This document shows, in pieces, positions 22,886 to 30,561 of a DNA stretch of 64,000 bases. How positions within the stretch are numbered: position 1 is the stretch's first letter; each line of letters starts with the position of its first letter. The notes below the pieces were generated by a model. That model saw only the letters and a list, made by a program, of their open reading frames with translations. It was not told where the DNA came from and searched no databases. The stretch lies in the NCBI GenBank assembly GCA_041741455.1, contig JBGSJZ010000142.1:1-64000 (forward strand). Direction: 5' to 3'. This DNA comes from CALESS01 sp041741455 (GTDB taxonomy: Bacteria; Chloroflexota; Anaerolineae; Anaerolineales; Anaerolineaceae). The position numbers and the translations under genes are program-made.

Positions 22886-23881
22886 ATGAGTGGAAATTGG
22901 ATTGATGGAAAAGTAATTCTGGTCACGGGCGGCACTGGTTCGTTCGGACGCAAGTTCACCGAGATGGTACTGCAACGCTACCAGCCGCGCAAGTTGATCA
23001 TCTTCAGTCGGGATGAGTTGAAGCAATACGAAATGCGCAAGCAATTCCCGGAAGAACGCTTCGGAGCCATGCGCTACTTCATCGGTGATGTGCGCGACCG
23101 CGAGCGACTGGACCGTGCATTTGACGGAGTGGACGTGGTAGTACACGCTGCAGCCCTCAAGCAGGTGCCAACCGCCGAATACAACCCACTGGAAGCAATC
23201 AAGACTAACATATTAGGCGCGGCCAACATCATCGATATGGCGATTGACCGGCACGTGGGCAGGGTAGTGGGTCTCAGCACGGATAAGGCGGTCAATCCGA
23301 TCAACCTCTATGGTGCCACCAAGCTGGCGGCGGAAAAACTGTTCGTGGCAGGTAACTCCTACGTGGGTGCCGGTCCGACCCGCTTTGCGGTGGTGCGCTA
23401 TGGCAACGTCATGGGCAGCCGCGGCAGCGTGGTGCCGCTGTTCATGGAATTGAAGAAGTCCGGCCGCTTACCGGTGACCGATCTGCGCATGACCCGCTTC
23501 TGGATCACTTTGGAACAAGGTGTGGAATTGGTACTCAACAGCCTGGATTGGATGCAGGGTGGTGAGATTTTCGTTCCCAAGATCCCCTCGATGCGGGTGG
23601 CCGACCTGGCTAAAGCCATCGCCCCGGAATGTGAGATCGACATGATTGGCATCCGCCCTGGTGAGAAGCTTCACGAGGTGCTGGTGACCGAAGACGAAGC
23701 CCGCAACACGGTGGAGAACGGTTCGCACTATACCATCCTGCCGGAATACTCGGCGCTCAACCCGGCCAGCTACCGCATGGCGGCCGAGGGCAAGCGCTGC
23801 CCGGAAGATTTCCGCTATAGCAGTGACAACAACCCGCAATGGCTGAGCATTGAAGAGATGCGCGCCATGCTGGGTCTGTAG
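22886..23881 (+). CDS. pseB: UDP-N-acetylglucosamine 4,6-dehydratase (inverting), PseB
   Basis: A 331-residue SDR enzyme. It has 'TGGTGSFG' near residue 15, 'GDVRDRERL', 'HAAALKQVPTAEYNP', 'STDKAVNPINLYGATKLAAEK' with the Tyr-x-x-x-Lys pair, and 'RYGNVMGSRGSVVP'. The 'TDKAV-P-N-YG-TK' block is diagnostic for the FlaA1/PseB group. It makes the 4-keto-6-deoxy sugar nucleotide that begins pseudaminic acid and related routes. It is followed within 9 bases by the Gfo/Idh gene. No typical PseC or PseH is adjacent, so the final sugar may differ from pseudaminic acid. Confidence 0.93.
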   Translation: MSGNWIDGKVILVTGGTGSFGRKFTEMVLQRYQPRKLIIFSRDELKQYEMRKQFPEERFGAMRYFIGDVRDRERLDRAFDGVDVVVHAAALKQVPTAEYNPLEAIKTNILGAANIIDMAIDRHVGRVVGLSTDKAVNPINLYGATKLAAEKLFVAGNSYVGAGPTRFAVVRYGNVMGSRGSVVPLFMELKKSGRLPVTDLRMTRFWITLEQGVELVLNSLDWMQGGEIFVPKIPSMRVADLAKAIAPECEIDMIGIRPGEKLHEVLVTEDEARNTVENGSHYTILPEYSALNPASYRMAAEGKRCPEDFRYSSDNNPQWLSIEEMRAMLGL

Positions 23882-23889
23882 GGCACTCC

Positions 23890-24894
23890 ATGGATTCCGC
23901 CCCACACGGCAAGTTTTTAGTGGTCGGTTGTGGTTCCATCGGCCGTCGTCATTTGGGCAACCTGCAAACCCTGGGTGTGCATGATATCATCGCCTTTGAT
24001 GTGGCCAAAGAGCGCCGGCATGAAGTGGCGGAGAAGTTTCACGTGCCGGTCTACGCAGATTACGCAGAAGCCCTGGCACAGGGTGTGCGGGCAGCCCTGA
24101 TTTGCTCACCGACCCGCCTGCACCTGGAACAATCCCTGCAGGCTGCCGAGTTGGGTTGTCATCTTTTCATTGAGAAGCCCATCGCCACCAGTCTGGAAGG
24201 GCTGGATGAACTGGCTGCTGTGGTGCATGCCAATCACATCAAAACCCTGGTTGGCTGCAATTTCCGCTTTCACCCCGGTCTGCAAAAAGTGAAGAGCTTA
24301 TTGGAAGCTGGCACGGTTGGCAATATTGTCTCGGCGCGGGCGCAGTTTGGCCAATATCTGCCCAACTGGCACCCGTGGGAGGATTACCGGCAGGGGTATT
24401 CCGCCCGGCGCGACCTGGGCGGTGGGGTGCTGCTGGACCGCATCCATGAATTGGATTACGTGCGCTGGCTGCTGGGGGATGTGACGAGTGTGGCCGCTCT
24501 GATCGGAAAACTCAGCCATTTGGAAATTGATACCGAGGATTCTGTCGACTTGCTGCTGCGCTTTGCAGGCGGTTATTTCGGCACGGTGCACGTGGACTAT
24601 GTCCGCCGCACCTATGATTGCAGTTTTGAGGTAGTGGGGGATCAAGGCACCATCCAATGGAGCTTCCAGGATCACAAAGTGCGCTGGTTTACGGCTGCCG
24701 AAAATTGTTGGCACAGCCTGGAATGGCCAAAGTATGATGTGAATGTCATGTACCTGGATCAATTCCGGCACTTCTTCCGCCTGCTGGAGGGCGAGGAACC
24801 CTCCGCCGCGGATGTGAACGAAGGCGCCCGGGTTCTGGAGATCGCCCTGGCCGCCCGCCGGGCAGCCGATGAACGAAAGGTGATTGACTTATGA
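23890..24894 (+). CDS. Gfo/Idh/MocA-family sugar oxidoreductase (copy 1)
   Basis: A 334-residue enzyme. N-terminal Rossmann domain with 'VVGCGSIGRRHLGNL' and the 'IEKPIATSLEGLDEL' Glu-Lys-Pro motif; C-terminal alpha/beta domain with 'GGGVLLDRIHELDYVRWLLGDV', including the catalytic His region. NAD(P)-dependent oxidation or reduction of a sugar or sugar nucleotide is expected. It overlaps the next gene by 4 bases and is paralogous to 57684-58655. Together with the adjacent SpsF-like and DegT genes it forms a set often seen in glycan clusters. Confidence 0.9.
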   Translation: MDSAPHGKFLVVGCGSIGRRHLGNLQTLGVHDIIAFDVAKERRHEVAEKFHVPVYADYAEALAQGVRAALICSPTRLHLEQSLQAAELGCHLFIEKPIATSLEGLDELAAVVHANHIKTLVGCNFRFHPGLQKVKSLLEAGTVGNIVSARAQFGQYLPNWHPWEDYRQGYSARRDLGGGVLLDRIHELDYVRWLLGDVTSVAALIGKLSHLEIDTEDSVDLLLRFAGGYFGTVHVDYVRRTYDCSFEVVGDQGTIQWSFQDHKVRWFTAAENCWHSLEWPKYDVNVMYLDQFRHFFRLLEGEEPSAADVNEGARVLEIALAARRAADERKVIDL

Positions 24895-25682
24895 GCGAAC
24901 AGAAACCCCGCGTGGTCGCCATCATTCAAGCCCGGATGGGTTCTTCGCGCCGGCCGGGTAAAACCCTGGCTGATATCAGCGGCAAGCCATTGATCTGGCA
25001 CGTCGTCGAACGTAGCCGCGCCAGCCAGACTGTGGATGCGGTGGTGTTAGCCACCACGACCGAAGAGAACGATCAGCAATTATTGAAAATCGCCGAAGAA
25101 TACGGCATTTTGGGATACGCTGGCAGCCTGAACGATGTGCTGGATCGCTTCTACCAGGCGGCCTGCCTGGCCAAAGCCGAGGTAATCGTGCGGGTGACAG
25201 CGGATGATCCCTTCAAGGATCCGCAGGTGATTGACCGGGTGGTGAATTACTTGTTGGAGCATCCAGAGTTGGACTATGCCAGTAACACCATCGAACCGAC
25301 TTACCCGGAAGGTTTGGATATCGAAGTTTTCACCTTCAAAGCGCTGGAACGAACCTGGAACGAGGCCCAACTGACTTCCGAGCGCGAGCACGTCACGCCC
25401 TATATTTGGAAGAACCCGGATAAATTCAACATCTATAACGTCCGCCACACGCACGATCTATCGGCCTTGCGCTGGACGCTGGATTACGAGGAAGACCTGC
25501 AGTTCACTCGTGAAGTGTACGCTCGCCTGTATCACGGCCAGATTTTTCTGATGAATGAAATTTTGGATTTGCTGGCGCGTGAACTGCATCTGCTGGAGAT
25601 CAACCAGGGCAAGGTGCGCAATGCCGGTTACCTGCTCTCCTTGCAACAGGATGCTGAACAATCCAAGGTGGATCAGAAATAA
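24891..25682 (+). CDS. SpsF-like cytidylyltransferase-family protein
   Basis: A 263-residue protein. It begins with the nucleotidyltransferase loop 'IIQARMGSSRRPGKTL' and has 'LATTTEENDQQL', 'VRVTADDPFKDPQVID' (metal-binding Asp) and 'SEREHVTPYIW', matching the spore-coat polysaccharide protein SpsF/CMP-sugar synthetase-like family. The expected reaction is CTP-dependent activation of a sugar acid or similar. It overlaps the Gfo/Idh gene by 4 bases (ATGA), so they are coupled. Confidence 0.88.
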   Translation: MSEQKPRVVAIIQARMGSSRRPGKTLADISGKPLIWHVVERSRASQTVDAVVLATTTEENDQQLLKIAEEYGILGYAGSLNDVLDRFYQAACLAKAEVIVRVTADDPFKDPQVIDRVVNYLLEHPELDYASNTIEPTYPEGLDIEVFTFKALERTWNEAQLTSEREHVTPYIWKNPDKFNIYNVRHTHDLSALRWTLDYEEDLQFTREVYARLYHGQIFLMNEILDLLARELHLLEINQGKVRNAGYLLSLQQDAEQSKVDQK

Positions 25683-25719
25683 TATTTCATTTTGTAACTG
25701 TGAATTCAAGGAGTCAAAA

Positions 25720-26910
25720 ATGAAAAGACAAATACAACGGGTAACAGAGCTTGAGAAACAATACGTCCTGGAAGTGCTGGATACCCAGTTCCGCACCTCC
25801 AAGGGCAGTATGATGACCAAGCGGCTCGAAGCCCTCTTCGCTGAGAAGTTCGATTCGAAATACGCCATCTCGTTTGTCAATGGCACCGCCACCATGCACG
25901 CCGCCCTGGCTGCCAAAGGGATTGGCCCGGGGGACGAGGTCATCGTCCCGCCGTTGACCATGTCCAGCACCTCGTTTGCAGTCTGTCATGCCGGGGCGTT
26001 GCCAGTCTTTGCCGACCTGGACCCGCGTACCTGGACGATTTCGGCAGCGGAAATTGAAAAAGTCATCACCCCAAGGACGAAGGGCATCATCCCGGTCTCC
26101 ATCTACGGCATGTCACCGGATATGGATGGCATCATGGATGTGGCGGCCCGGCACAACCTGTTCGTGCTGGAAGATGACGCCCAGTGCTTCCTGGGATATT
26201 ACAAGGGCCGGGTCATCGGCAGTATTGGCCACGCCTCGTCCTTTTCCTTCCAATCCAGCAAGCACATGACCGCCGGTGAGGGCGGCATGATTACCACCAA
26301 CGATGAAGCCCTGGCAGACGGCATCCGGCGCTTCAACTCGCTGGGCTACGCCGCCGTCAAAGCCGGCGCCGGCAAGGGCAAAATCACCAAGGACACCATC
26401 CAGGACCCAACCTATGAGCGCCACGCCTCGGTGGGTTTCAACTACCGCATGGCGGAGTTATGCTCGGCGGTCTCGCTGGCCCAGACGGAACGGTTGGAAG
26501 AACTGGTGGAGTTCCGCAAAGCAGTCGCCCGCCTTTTCCTGGATGCGGCCGCAGGCTGCTCCTGGCTGACCCCGCAGTATGTGCCGGATTACGTGGTGCA
26601 TTCCTACTGGACAACGGTCTTCAAGCTTGATGAATCCGTGCCCTTCTCCTGGTATGATTTCCGCGCCAAATACCGCGAGCTGGGTGGCGATGGGGTGTAT
26701 GCCTGCTGGCAATTAACCCACCTGGAGCCGGTTTTCCGCGGCAAGCAGATTTCCGAATACCAGTGGCAGAGCTTTGAGAAGGGGCTGATGCCGGTGGCCG
26801 AATCACTGCAGCCCCGCCTGTTCCAGTTCAAAACCAACTACTGGGACATGGATGTGGCTGAACAGCAGGCCGACCTGCTGGCGCAGACCATCCGACATTT
26901 CGGCGGATAA
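25720..26910 (+). CDS. DegT/DnrJ/EryC1/StrS-family PLP aminotransferase
   Basis: A 396-residue enzyme; the ATG at 25720 has AAGGAG 6 bases upstream, and the frame open further upstream (to 25555) is inside the preceding gene. PLP motifs: 'VNGTATMHAALAA', 'DEVIVPPLTMSST', 'VLEDDAQCFLG' with the PLP-nitrogen Asp, and the Schiff-base Lys in 'FSFQSSKHMTAGEGG'. Such enzymes transfer an amino group to a keto-sugar nucleotide, plausibly the PseB product. It is followed by a strong terminator, closing the first block. It is distant from WecE at 26988. Confidence 0.9.
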   Translation: MKRQIQRVTELEKQYVLEVLDTQFRTSKGSMMTKRLEALFAEKFDSKYAISFVNGTATMHAALAAKGIGPGDEVIVPPLTMSSTSFAVCHAGALPVFADLDPRTWTISAAEIEKVITPRTKGIIPVSIYGMSPDMDGIMDVAARHNLFVLEDDAQCFLGYYKGRVIGSIGHASSFSFQSSKHMTAGEGGMITTNDEALADGIRRFNSLGYAAVKAGAGKGKITKDTIQDPTYERHASVGFNYRMAELCSAVSLAQTERLEELVEFRKAVARLFLDAAAGCSWLTPQYVPDYVVHSYWTTVFKLDESVPFSWYDFRAKYRELGGDGVYACWQLTHLEPVFRGKQISEYQWQSFEKGLMPVAESLQPRLFQFKTNYWDMDVAEQQADLLAQTIRHFGG

Positions 26911-26931
26911 TCTTTATCCTCGGCAAACATT

Positions 26932-26963
26932 ACAGGCGAGTCAACCCGACTCGTCTGTTTTTT
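26932..26963 (+). terminator. Intrinsic terminator of first glycan block
   Basis: The 11-bp stem 26932-26942/26948-26958 (one G-T pair) with loop aaccc is followed by a run of six T, 22 bases after the DegT stop. It separates convergent transcription units. Confidence 0.9.
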
Positions 26964-26987
26964 CGCCTGTGTACCTTCTGAGAAATC

Positions 26988-28130
26988 CTAGAAGGTAAAC
27001 TCTTTTAAAGTATTAATCACTTCTGCCTGTTCAGTATCCGTCAGGGTATAGAAGAACGGCAGACGCAGCAGGCGGTCGCTAATGTCTTCCGTCACCGGGC
27101 AGTCACCGAGCTGACCGCCAAACTTGAGCCCCATATCCGATAGATGTAATGGCAGGTAGTGGAAGACGCTCAGGATACCCCGCTGCTTGAGATAGTCCAT
27201 CAAGCGAGTGCGGGTTTCCAGCGAGGGCAGCAATAAATAATACATGTGAAAGGCCTGCTGGCAATGGTTCGGGATGATTGGCCGGCGAACATCATAGGCT
27301 TCCGCCCAGGCTGTCAGTTCCCAATCATATCTTTCCCAGATTTGTTGCCGGCGGGACTGGATCAAAGCCTGATTTTCCAACTGCACGGATAGGTAAGCAG
27401 CTAGCAACTCGGAAGGCAGGTATGAACTGCCGATATCCACCCAGGTGTATTTATCCACCATGCCGCGGAAGAAGCGGCTGCGGTTAGTGCCTTTTTCGCG
27501 GATGATCTCGGCTCGCTCAAACAGCACCGGGTCGTTGATTAACAAAGCGCCGCCCTCCCCGCAGGTGATGTTCTTGGTTTCGTGGAAGGACTGCGTAGCC
27601 AGGCTGCCAAAACTGCCCAACGATTTACCTTTATAGGCTCCGAACAGGCCGTGGGCATTGTCTTCGATCACCATCAAGTTGTGTTCATTGGCAATCTGCA
27701 AGATGCTATCCATTTCACAGCCCACACCGGCATAATGTACCGGAACAATCGCGCGAGTGTGCGGCGTGATCAAGCCCTCCAGCTTATTTTCATCCAGGTT
27801 GAGTGTGTCTGGACGGATATCCGCAAAGACCGGGCGGGCGCCGCGCAGCACAAAGGCATTGACGGTGGAGACGAAAGTAAAGGAGGGGATAATCACCTCA
27901 TCACCGGTCTGCAGGTCTAGTAGCAAGGCAGTCATCTCCAGGGCATGCGTGCATGATGTTGTCAGCATGACTTTGGCGGCCCCCGTGATTTCCTCCAGCA
28001 GAGCATGGCAACGCTTGGTATAAACGCCATCTCCTGAGAGATGGCCGCTCTGTATGGCTTGAGACATGGCTTCCATTTCTGGGCCGAGGAAAGCCGGTTT
28101 ATTGAAGGGGATGTGATAGGGAGATGCCAT
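26988..28130 (-). CDS. wecE: dTDP-4-amino-4,6-dideoxygalactose transaminase, WecE/RffA
   Basis: A 380-residue PLP enzyme; the ATG at 28130 has AGGAAA upstream, and the frame further upstream lies in the neighbouring gene. It matches WecE closely in order: 'SGHLSGDGVYTKRCHALLE', 'TTSCTHALEMTALLLDLQ', 'GDEVIIPSFTFVSTVNAFVL', 'PVHYAGVGCEMDSI', 'VIEDNAHG' and Schiff-base Lys in 'FHETKNITCGEGGA'. It converts dTDP-4-keto-6-deoxyglucose to dTDP-Fuc4N. The two upstream WecD-like acetyltransferases provide the next step to dTDP-Fuc4NAc. It is the last gene of the minus-strand block. Confidence 0.93.
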   Translation of the reverse strand: MASPYHIPFNKPAFLGPEMEAMSQAIQSGHLSGDGVYTKRCHALLEEITGAAKVMLTTSCTHALEMTALLLDLQTGDEVIIPSFTFVSTVNAFVLRGARPVFADIRPDTLNLDENKLEGLITPHTRAIVPVHYAGVGCEMDSILQIANEHNLMVIEDNAHGLFGAYKGKSLGSFGSLATQSFHETKNITCGEGGALLINDPVLFERAEIIREKGTNRSRFFRGMVDKYTWVDIGSSYLPSELLAAYLSVQLENQALIQSRRQQIWERYDWELTAWAEAYDVRRPIIPNHCQQAFHMYYLLLPSLETRTRLMDYLKQRGILSVFHYLPLHLSDMGLKFGGQLGDCPVTEDISDRLLRLPFFYTLTDTEQAEVINTLKEFTF

Positions 28131-28143
28131 GAGTTTTTCCTTT

Positions 28144-28929
28144 CTAATCATCGTCTGAAAACCATCCATGGTACCATAATTGTTGGCTGATCAATTTGAA
28201 GCCGAAGGAGAAATTGATATTGATCAGTGAGCAATTACGACCCTGGGTGATTGATTCCAGGCCAGCAAAACCAGCTTTGGAATAATAGTCAATAATATGT
28301 TTCTTCAATGCTTTTGCCGTCCCTCGCCGCCGGGCGGAAGACTGTATCCCGGTCAGGCTCAATCGGGCAATCCCCTTTGGAGTGGTTTCAATGGAAGTGA
28401 AACCTAGGATACCGTTGTCACCTTCGGCAACCCAAATGCAGGTATTTGATTGCTGAAAATGATTTTCTAACCAGCGATTATACATCTGATCGACCCGTTG
28501 GGTCGAAAAGTGGGGATCCTGGTAAAAACGCGCGTTACAAAAGATTCCCGTTGAGATGTTGATTAACTCATCCAGTTCTTGAGGTTGTGCCTGGCGAATC
28601 GTGAAATCCTGTTTTAATGGCAGATCGTGGGACAGAGGCAGGGACAGGAAGAATGTTGTCCGGATGTCCATAAGGCGAAATCCAATTGACTCAGCAGCAT
28701 GGATCGAGTGAGTATCCTCCAGTTCTGCCAGGTAATACAAGCATCGAATCTGCTCTTTTCGGCGCCAGATTTCTATATCAGATGGATTAAATGGTCCTGG
28801 CAGCACTCTGCCAATTCTGAACCCAAAGAATTCAGAATCCCAGGCCAGAAATTCGGCCGGGGCTGAGGTAGAGGACGCATTCATGCGATTGGCTTGTGAT
28901 GATGATTCAATTTCATTCGAACCAGCCAT
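28144..28929 (-). CDS. WecD-like GNAT acetyltransferase (copy 1)
   Basis: A 261-residue protein if it starts at the ATG 28929, which overlaps the upstream stop and has a weak AGCAGG site. An ATG at 28884 aligns better with the start of its paralog. It opens with 'WDSEFFGFRIGRV' and 'CLYYLAEL', typical of dTDP-fucosamine acetyltransferases (WecD/RffC). The C-terminal GNAT domain carries the acetyl-CoA segment 'ARRRGTAKALKKHI' and 'GRNCSLININFSFGF'. Likely activity is N-acetylation of dTDP-Fuc4N. About 40% identical by eye to the next gene, so one copy may have another amino-sugar substrate. Confidence 0.82.
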   Translation of the reverse strand: MAGSNEIESSSQANRMNASSTSAPAEFLAWDSEFFGFRIGRVLPGPFNPSDIEIWRRKEQIRCLYYLAELEDTHSIHAAESIGFRLMDIRTTFFLSLPLSHDLPLKQDFTIRQAQPQELDELINISTGIFCNARFYQDPHFSTQRVDQMYNRWLENHFQQSNTCIWVAEGDNGILGFTSIETTPKGIARLSLTGIQSSARRRGTAKALKKHIIDYYSKAGFAGLESITQGRNCSLININFSFGFKLISQQLWYHGWFSDDD

Positions 28930-29626
28930 GCAACCAAACCTGCTGTAACAACACCCGCATCCCACAGGACTGGTTCAGGTTCATGGCGCCGGAATTACCG
29001 GCCTGGGTCACTACTTCAAATTCACGAAAGCCGCGGTCTCCGCTATCTTTTAATACGTGCCTCACCAGTGAGCGACCAAAGCCATGACCTCGAGTACGGG
29101 CTGCTACTCCAATCAGGCTGATACTGGTGCGTACCTGATTGAGGTCAACCACGGTTACAAATCCGGCCAGGCCCCTATCATCCTCCGTTACCCAGACGAT
29201 GGCATCCTTCTGGTTGAGTTGCTTTTCCACCCAAATGGCATACAACTCATCACATTTTTCCTTTGAAAAATGTGGATCGTGATAAAACCGAGAGTGGATG
29301 AAACTGTCAATTGTCAACTCACGCAAGGAGGGGAGATCCGCGGCTACAGCCCGACGAATAGGGAAAGCCGGGGCAGGTGATGGATCGACCGGGAGATGAG
29401 TGTAAAATGTGGTGCGGATGTCCACCAGGTGAAAACCGAGATCCTGGGCGGCATGGATGGAGGGGGTGTCGCTTAGTTCTGCCAGGTAATAAAGGCACTG
29501 TACATGCTGATCTCTTCGCCAGGCATCCACGGCCGCTGAATCAAAACGCCCGGCATGAACCCGCCCAATGCGTAAACCAAAAAAATTACTATCCCATTCC
29601 AGTAACTCAGCGGGGGCAGGGCTCAT
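28913..29626 (-). CDS. WecD-like GNAT acetyltransferase (copy 2)
   Basis: A 237-residue protein whose ATG overlaps the glycosyltransferase stop by 4 bases and has AGAGGC upstream. It starts 'AELLEWDSNFFGLRIGRV', then 'CLYYLAELSDTPSIHAAQDLGF', and has the acetyl-CoA loop 'ARTRGHGFGRSLVRHV' and 'NSGAMNLNQSCGM'. The arrangement matches WecD/RffC. It is a tandem paralog of the gene at 28144, both located upstream of WecE. Confidence 0.84.
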   Translation of the reverse strand: MSPAPAELLEWDSNFFGLRIGRVHAGRFDSAAVDAWRRDQHVQCLYYLAELSDTPSIHAAQDLGFHLVDIRTTFYTHLPVDPSPAPAFPIRRAVAADLPSLRELTIDSFIHSRFYHDPHFSKEKCDELYAIWVEKQLNQKDAIVWVTEDDRGLAGFVTVVDLNQVRTSISLIGVAARTRGHGFGRSLVRHVLKDSGDRGFREFEVVTQAGNSGAMNLNQSCGMRVLLQQVWLHGWFE

Positions 29627-30561
29627 TTTGCCTCTGGTTTGCTGAAGGTTGTCTCAGAAACTGCATAAGGGGGTTTGTCCATGATGCGGAAGTGCATGCG
29701 TGCCAGGTATTCTCCGAAAATTCCCAGCGATAGGAGTTGTACCCCGGAAAAAATGGCGACAATCGATGCCAGAAATGAAAAACCGGGCACCACCCCACCC
29801 TGGATCAAGTACCGGATCAGTACATACATTAAGATGATGAAGCCAAACACAAAAAAGCTAAACCCGGTCATGCTGGCAATTTGCAATGGCAACACGCTAA
29901 AGCCAGTCAGCATGGTCAGGGCCAGATGCACCAGCTTGCGGAAGGAATAGTTAGAAGTACCGGCCAAACGTTCGTGGTGATCAACCTGGATGGATGTGAA
30001 TCTGGCAGCCCCCCAGGTCAGCAGGACCTCAATGGACACCTGCGGCCCCTGGAAATTGGCAAACGCTTCCCGGCTGCGAGTGTAGAATGCCCGGAATGGG
30101 CTGGCACGCCGGGCGGTTTCAGCCCCCATGATATTGGCCAGCACGATCTTCATAATAATGGATGCCAGATCACGCCAGAGGCCGTGTTGTTCTTTGCGCG
30201 GGGAGCCATAGATGACATCATAGCCTTCCTCAAGTTTAGCCACCAGGGCAGGGATTTCTTCTGGAGGATTCTGGCCGTCATCATCAAGAGTGACGCAAAT
30301 CTCGTAACGGGCTGCCCGGATACCGCACAGCAGTGCGTTATGTTGGCCAAAATTGCGCATCATGTGAATGCCGCGCACTTGAGGGTGTTGCTCCGCCAGG
30401 TTCTGAACCACCTGCCAGGAGGAATCCCGGCTGCAATCATCTACCAGGATTACTTCATAATCAGCGGTGAGGCTGGAAAGTACGGTGAGTAAGCGTTCTA
30501 CAACCTGACTCAGGGTGGATTCGCTGTTGTAGACTGGGATGATGGCGGAGATACTTCTCAT
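29623..30561 (-). CDS. GtrB/DPM1-like polyprenyl-phosphate GT2 glycosyltransferase
   Basis: A 312-residue membrane-associated GT2. The ATG at 30561 overlaps the upstream stop (ATGA). The catalytic domain has 'AIIPVYNSESTL', 'VILVDDCSRDSS' and 'VTLDDDGQNPPEEIP'; the C-terminus has two membrane helices (about 225-250 and 262-285). This layout is that of GtrB/ArnC/dolichol-phosphate-mannose synthases, which load a sugar on undecaprenyl phosphate. The lipid-linked sugar would feed the adjacent GT-C enzyme. Confidence 0.9.
   Translation of the reverse strand: MRSISAIIPVYNSESTLSQVVERLLTVLSSLTADYEVILVDDCSRDSSWQVVQNLAEQHPQVRGIHMMRNFGQHNALLCGIRAARYEICVTLDDDGQNPPEEIPALVAKLEEGYDVIYGSPRKEQHGLWRDLASIIMKIVLANIMGAETARRASPFRAFYTRSREAFANFQGPQVSIEVLLTWGAARFTSIQVDHHERLAGTSNYSFRKLVHLALTMLTGFSVLPLQIASMTGFSFFVFGFIILMYVLIRYLIQGGVVPGFSFLASIVAIFSGVQLLSLGIFGEYLARMHFRIMDKPPYAVSETTFSKPEAK

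Noticed and set aside
22082..23146. 354-codon minus-strand open frame
   Set aside because: It spans the junction of two well-supported plus-strand genes (KpsS-like and PseB) and has no domain of its own; it results from high GC at third positions.
20228..26910. Complete pseudaminic acid pathway
   Set aside because: PseB is clear, but no typical PseC, PseH or PseG is present in the block; the DegT and SpsF-like genes point to a related but different sugar.
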